A stretch of DNA of 12,900 nucleotides from Solirubrobacteraceae bacterium (lineage in GTDB: Bacteria; Actinomycetota; Thermoleophilia; Solirubrobacterales; Solirubrobacteraceae). The DNA lies in the NCBI GenBank assembly GCA_025455895.1, contig JALOLQ010000111.1, forward strand, positions 1-12,900. Direction: 5' to 3'. The notes beneath the pieces are model-generated. The model was not told where the DNA came from. It did no database searches and was given only the letters and a program-made list of their open reading frames with translations. Positions 11,539-12,900 of the stretch are shown in pieces (positions within the stretch are counted from its first letter, which is position 1; every line of letters begins with the position of its first letter). The position numbers and the translations under genes are program-made.

Positions 11539-12900
11539 TCAGCGCAGCTTCAGGCGCAGGGTCGTCGTCTTCCCGCCCTGCGTGATGCGGACGGTCAGCG
11601 TCACGCCCTTCAGCCGCTTGGCCTTGCGCCGCGCCTTGGCGGTCAGCCGCAGGCGCAGCGTGAGCTTCTGACCGGCCCGCTGGGCGCCGATGCGCCCGGT
11701 GGCGACGGTGGTGGGGAGGCCCAGGCGCCGCGCGAGCTTCGCCGGGATCGTGCCGCGCGCGGTGATCGCGCCGGCTGCGGTGCTCGTGACGTTCAGCGCG
11801 AGGCCCTTCGCCAGCGCGGCCCCCGTGGGCGCCTTGGGCGGCGTGACGGCCGGTCCGCCGGTTCCGGTCGGGCCTCCGGGGGCGGGCCCGGGCGCCGGCG
11901 CGGGAGCGGGGGGCGGGGGCGGCGTGCGCGCGGCGAGGATGGCGCCCACGTCGGCGCCGCCGAAGCTGGGACCGCTGACGGTGAAGTAGGTGCTGGCGTC
12001 CTTCGGCTCAGGGGTATCGTCGGCGGGAGCGGCCGTGATCAGCACCGGGGGCGAGGACAGCGAGCACGGGGTCGGGTCCGGCCAGGGGAGCACCGGAGCC
12101 CCGGCGACCTTCAGGCCCTGCTCGTCGCGCCAGGCGATCTGCGAGCCGTCGGGCGACCACGCGACGTTGTGGGCGTTCCCGCTCGCCGCCGGAGCACCGA
12201 GGTCGCAGCCGTTCGCGGGATCCACGGCGCCGGTCCCGGCGTCGCCGGCATACGGGAGGACCGAGATCGTGTTCTTGGGCTGGCCCGGCGCGGGCGCCTC
12301 GGTGAGCACCTCGAGCGCGACCTTGCCGCCGCTCGCGGGGATGTCGGCGCGCTTCAGCGCGAACCCGGCACTCGGGGAGATCCAGGGGTCGCTGTCGTCG
12401 GTGAACGGCGCGTTCGGCGCCCGCTGGACACTGACCGCGGACCCGTCGGTGAAGACGAGGCGGCGACCGAAGAAGGTGCCCTGGCGCGCGCCCGAGGTCT
12501 CGAACGGCGGCGTGAGGCCGAACTCCACGTTCGTCGTCGTGTACCACGTGCCGCGGATCAAGGATCCGCACGGGAAGACGCCCCCGCAGTAGCTGAACTC
12601 GTTGGCGGTGACCTCGCCGTCGTCGGTGATCTCGAACGCGATCGGGCGGGCGATGAGCGAGGAACCGGGGTTCTTGGACTGCAGCGTCAGATCCTTGATC
12701 TCGTTGCCGAGCTTGTCCCAGACCTTGATCCGCTGGTTGCGGGCGTTGCCGTTGGGATCGTTGTTGAAGACCGCGGCCGTCCGCCCGTCGGCCGCCTGAG
12801 CGACGCCGAGCCACGGCTTCGCGGGCGTCCCGGAGGTCGTCAGCTGGACCTTCTTCGCGCCGTCCGGCGAGGAGAGCCAGACGTTGCCGTTCTCGATGTA
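11539..12900 (-). CDS. Secreted TolB/WD40-like beta-propeller protein, N-terminus outside the window
   Basis: Only the last 453 residues are visible; the frame is open to the right edge, so the start lies beyond it and no start codon is proposed. The visible N-terminal part contains propeller-type repeats: YIENGNVWLSSPDGAKKVQL at the edge, a WLGVAQAADGRTAAVFN stretch, and NVAWSPDGSQIAWRDEQGLK, which fits the PD40/TolB repeat. Cysteines in SYCGGVFPCG and elsewhere fit an extracytoplasmic protein. A Pro/Gly-rich linker (11880-11925 region) joins a basic C-terminal domain rich in Lys/Arg (LTAKARRKAKRLKGVTL), the same style as the end of the NHL protein. A TTG at 12561 is not a credible start because it falls inside the propeller. 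The function is unknown, perhaps envelope binding. Confidence 0.8.
   Translation of the reverse strand, partial: YIENGNVWLSSPDGAKKVQLTTSGTPAKPWLGVAQAADGRTAAVFNNDPNGNARNQRIKVWDKLGNEIKDLTLQSKNPGSSLIARPIAFEITDDGEVTANEFSYCGGVFPCGSLIRGTWYTTTNVEFGLTPPFETSGARQGTFFGRRLVFTDGSAVSVQRAPNAPFTDDSDPWISPSAGFALKRADIPASGGKVALEVLTEAPAPGQPKNTISVLPYAGDAGTGAVDPANGCDLGAPAASGNAHNVAWSPDGSQIAWRDEQGLKVAGAPVLPWPDPTPCSLSSPPVLITAAPADDTPEPKDASTYFTVSGPSFGGADVGAILAARTPPPPPAPAPAPGPAPGGPTGTGGPAVTPPKAPTGAALAKGLALNVTSTAAGAITARGTIPAKLARRLGLPTTVATGRIGAQRAGQKLTLRLRLTAKARRKAKRLKGVTLTVRITQGGKTTTLRLKLR

Noticed and set aside
11990..12592. Plus-strand open frame opposite the TolB-like gene
   Set aside because: No motif or ribosome binding site; the minus strand has a continuous frame with propeller motifs to the window edge.

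Overview
The window is very GC-rich, close-packed bacterial DNA with actinobacterial features: strong third-position G/C, frequent GTG starts, TAnnnT -10 boxes and many genes without a Shine-Dalgarno sequence. The WS/DGAT acyltransferase, the secreted beta-propeller proteins with basic Ig-like C-termini, and the RlpA-like protein behind a ydaO-type riboswitch suggest a member of the Thermoleophilia (Solirubrobacterales: Solirubrobacter, Conexibacter or Patulibacter type). That placement is an inference from style and gene content. I see no mobile element, CRISPR array, tRNA or rRNA.

Layout. Positions 1-112 hold only a possible terminator. On the minus strand, a wax ester synthase/diacylglycerol acyltransferase (1875-3347) is followed by glutamine-dependent NAD+ synthetase nadE (113-1825). 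A 102-111 bp intergenic region carries back-to-back promoters and a repeated CAAACCTT box. It separates these genes from a divergent ECF sigma factor (3459-4007) with a strong hairpin behind it. The 356 bp gap at 4008-4363 is the regulatory centre of the window. It holds a perfect 20-bp palindrome matching the cAMP-CRP consensus, a TAnnnT -10 box and a leader with the hallmarks of the c-di-AMP (ydaO/yuaA) riboswitch. The gene it serves is a secreted RlpA-like/3D-domain cell-wall protein (4364-5326), ending in a 13-bp hairpin.

A dinB-type translesion polymerase follows (5391-6368). Its first ~35 residues, including the first catalytic Asp, are absent although a promoter-like box and a GTG remain just upstream, so it looks like a recent deletion or an assembly error. 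Next are an alpha/beta hydrolase (6379-7185), a convergent thioredoxin-TPR protein of the CnoX/YbbN type (7179-7922, minus), and a tight plus-strand cluster. The cluster contains a second alpha/beta hydrolase (7965-8765), a double-hotdog acyl-CoA thioesterase (8762-9565, overlapping start) and a secreted six-bladed NHL propeller with a cysteine pair in every blade (9586-11178). An ABM-family monooxygenase (11211-11531) follows. A minus-strand secreted TolB-like propeller protein (11539 to beyond the right edge) ends the window.

Two themes stand out. The first is probable dual second-messenger control (cAMP at the promoter, c-di-AMP in the leader) of a cell-wall enzyme, the arrangement known for Streptomyces rpfA but here on a different enzyme. 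The second is a repeated start architecture, a -10-like hexamer 6-9 nt before the start codon with no ribosome binding site, which implies leaderless mRNAs and helps choose several start codons.
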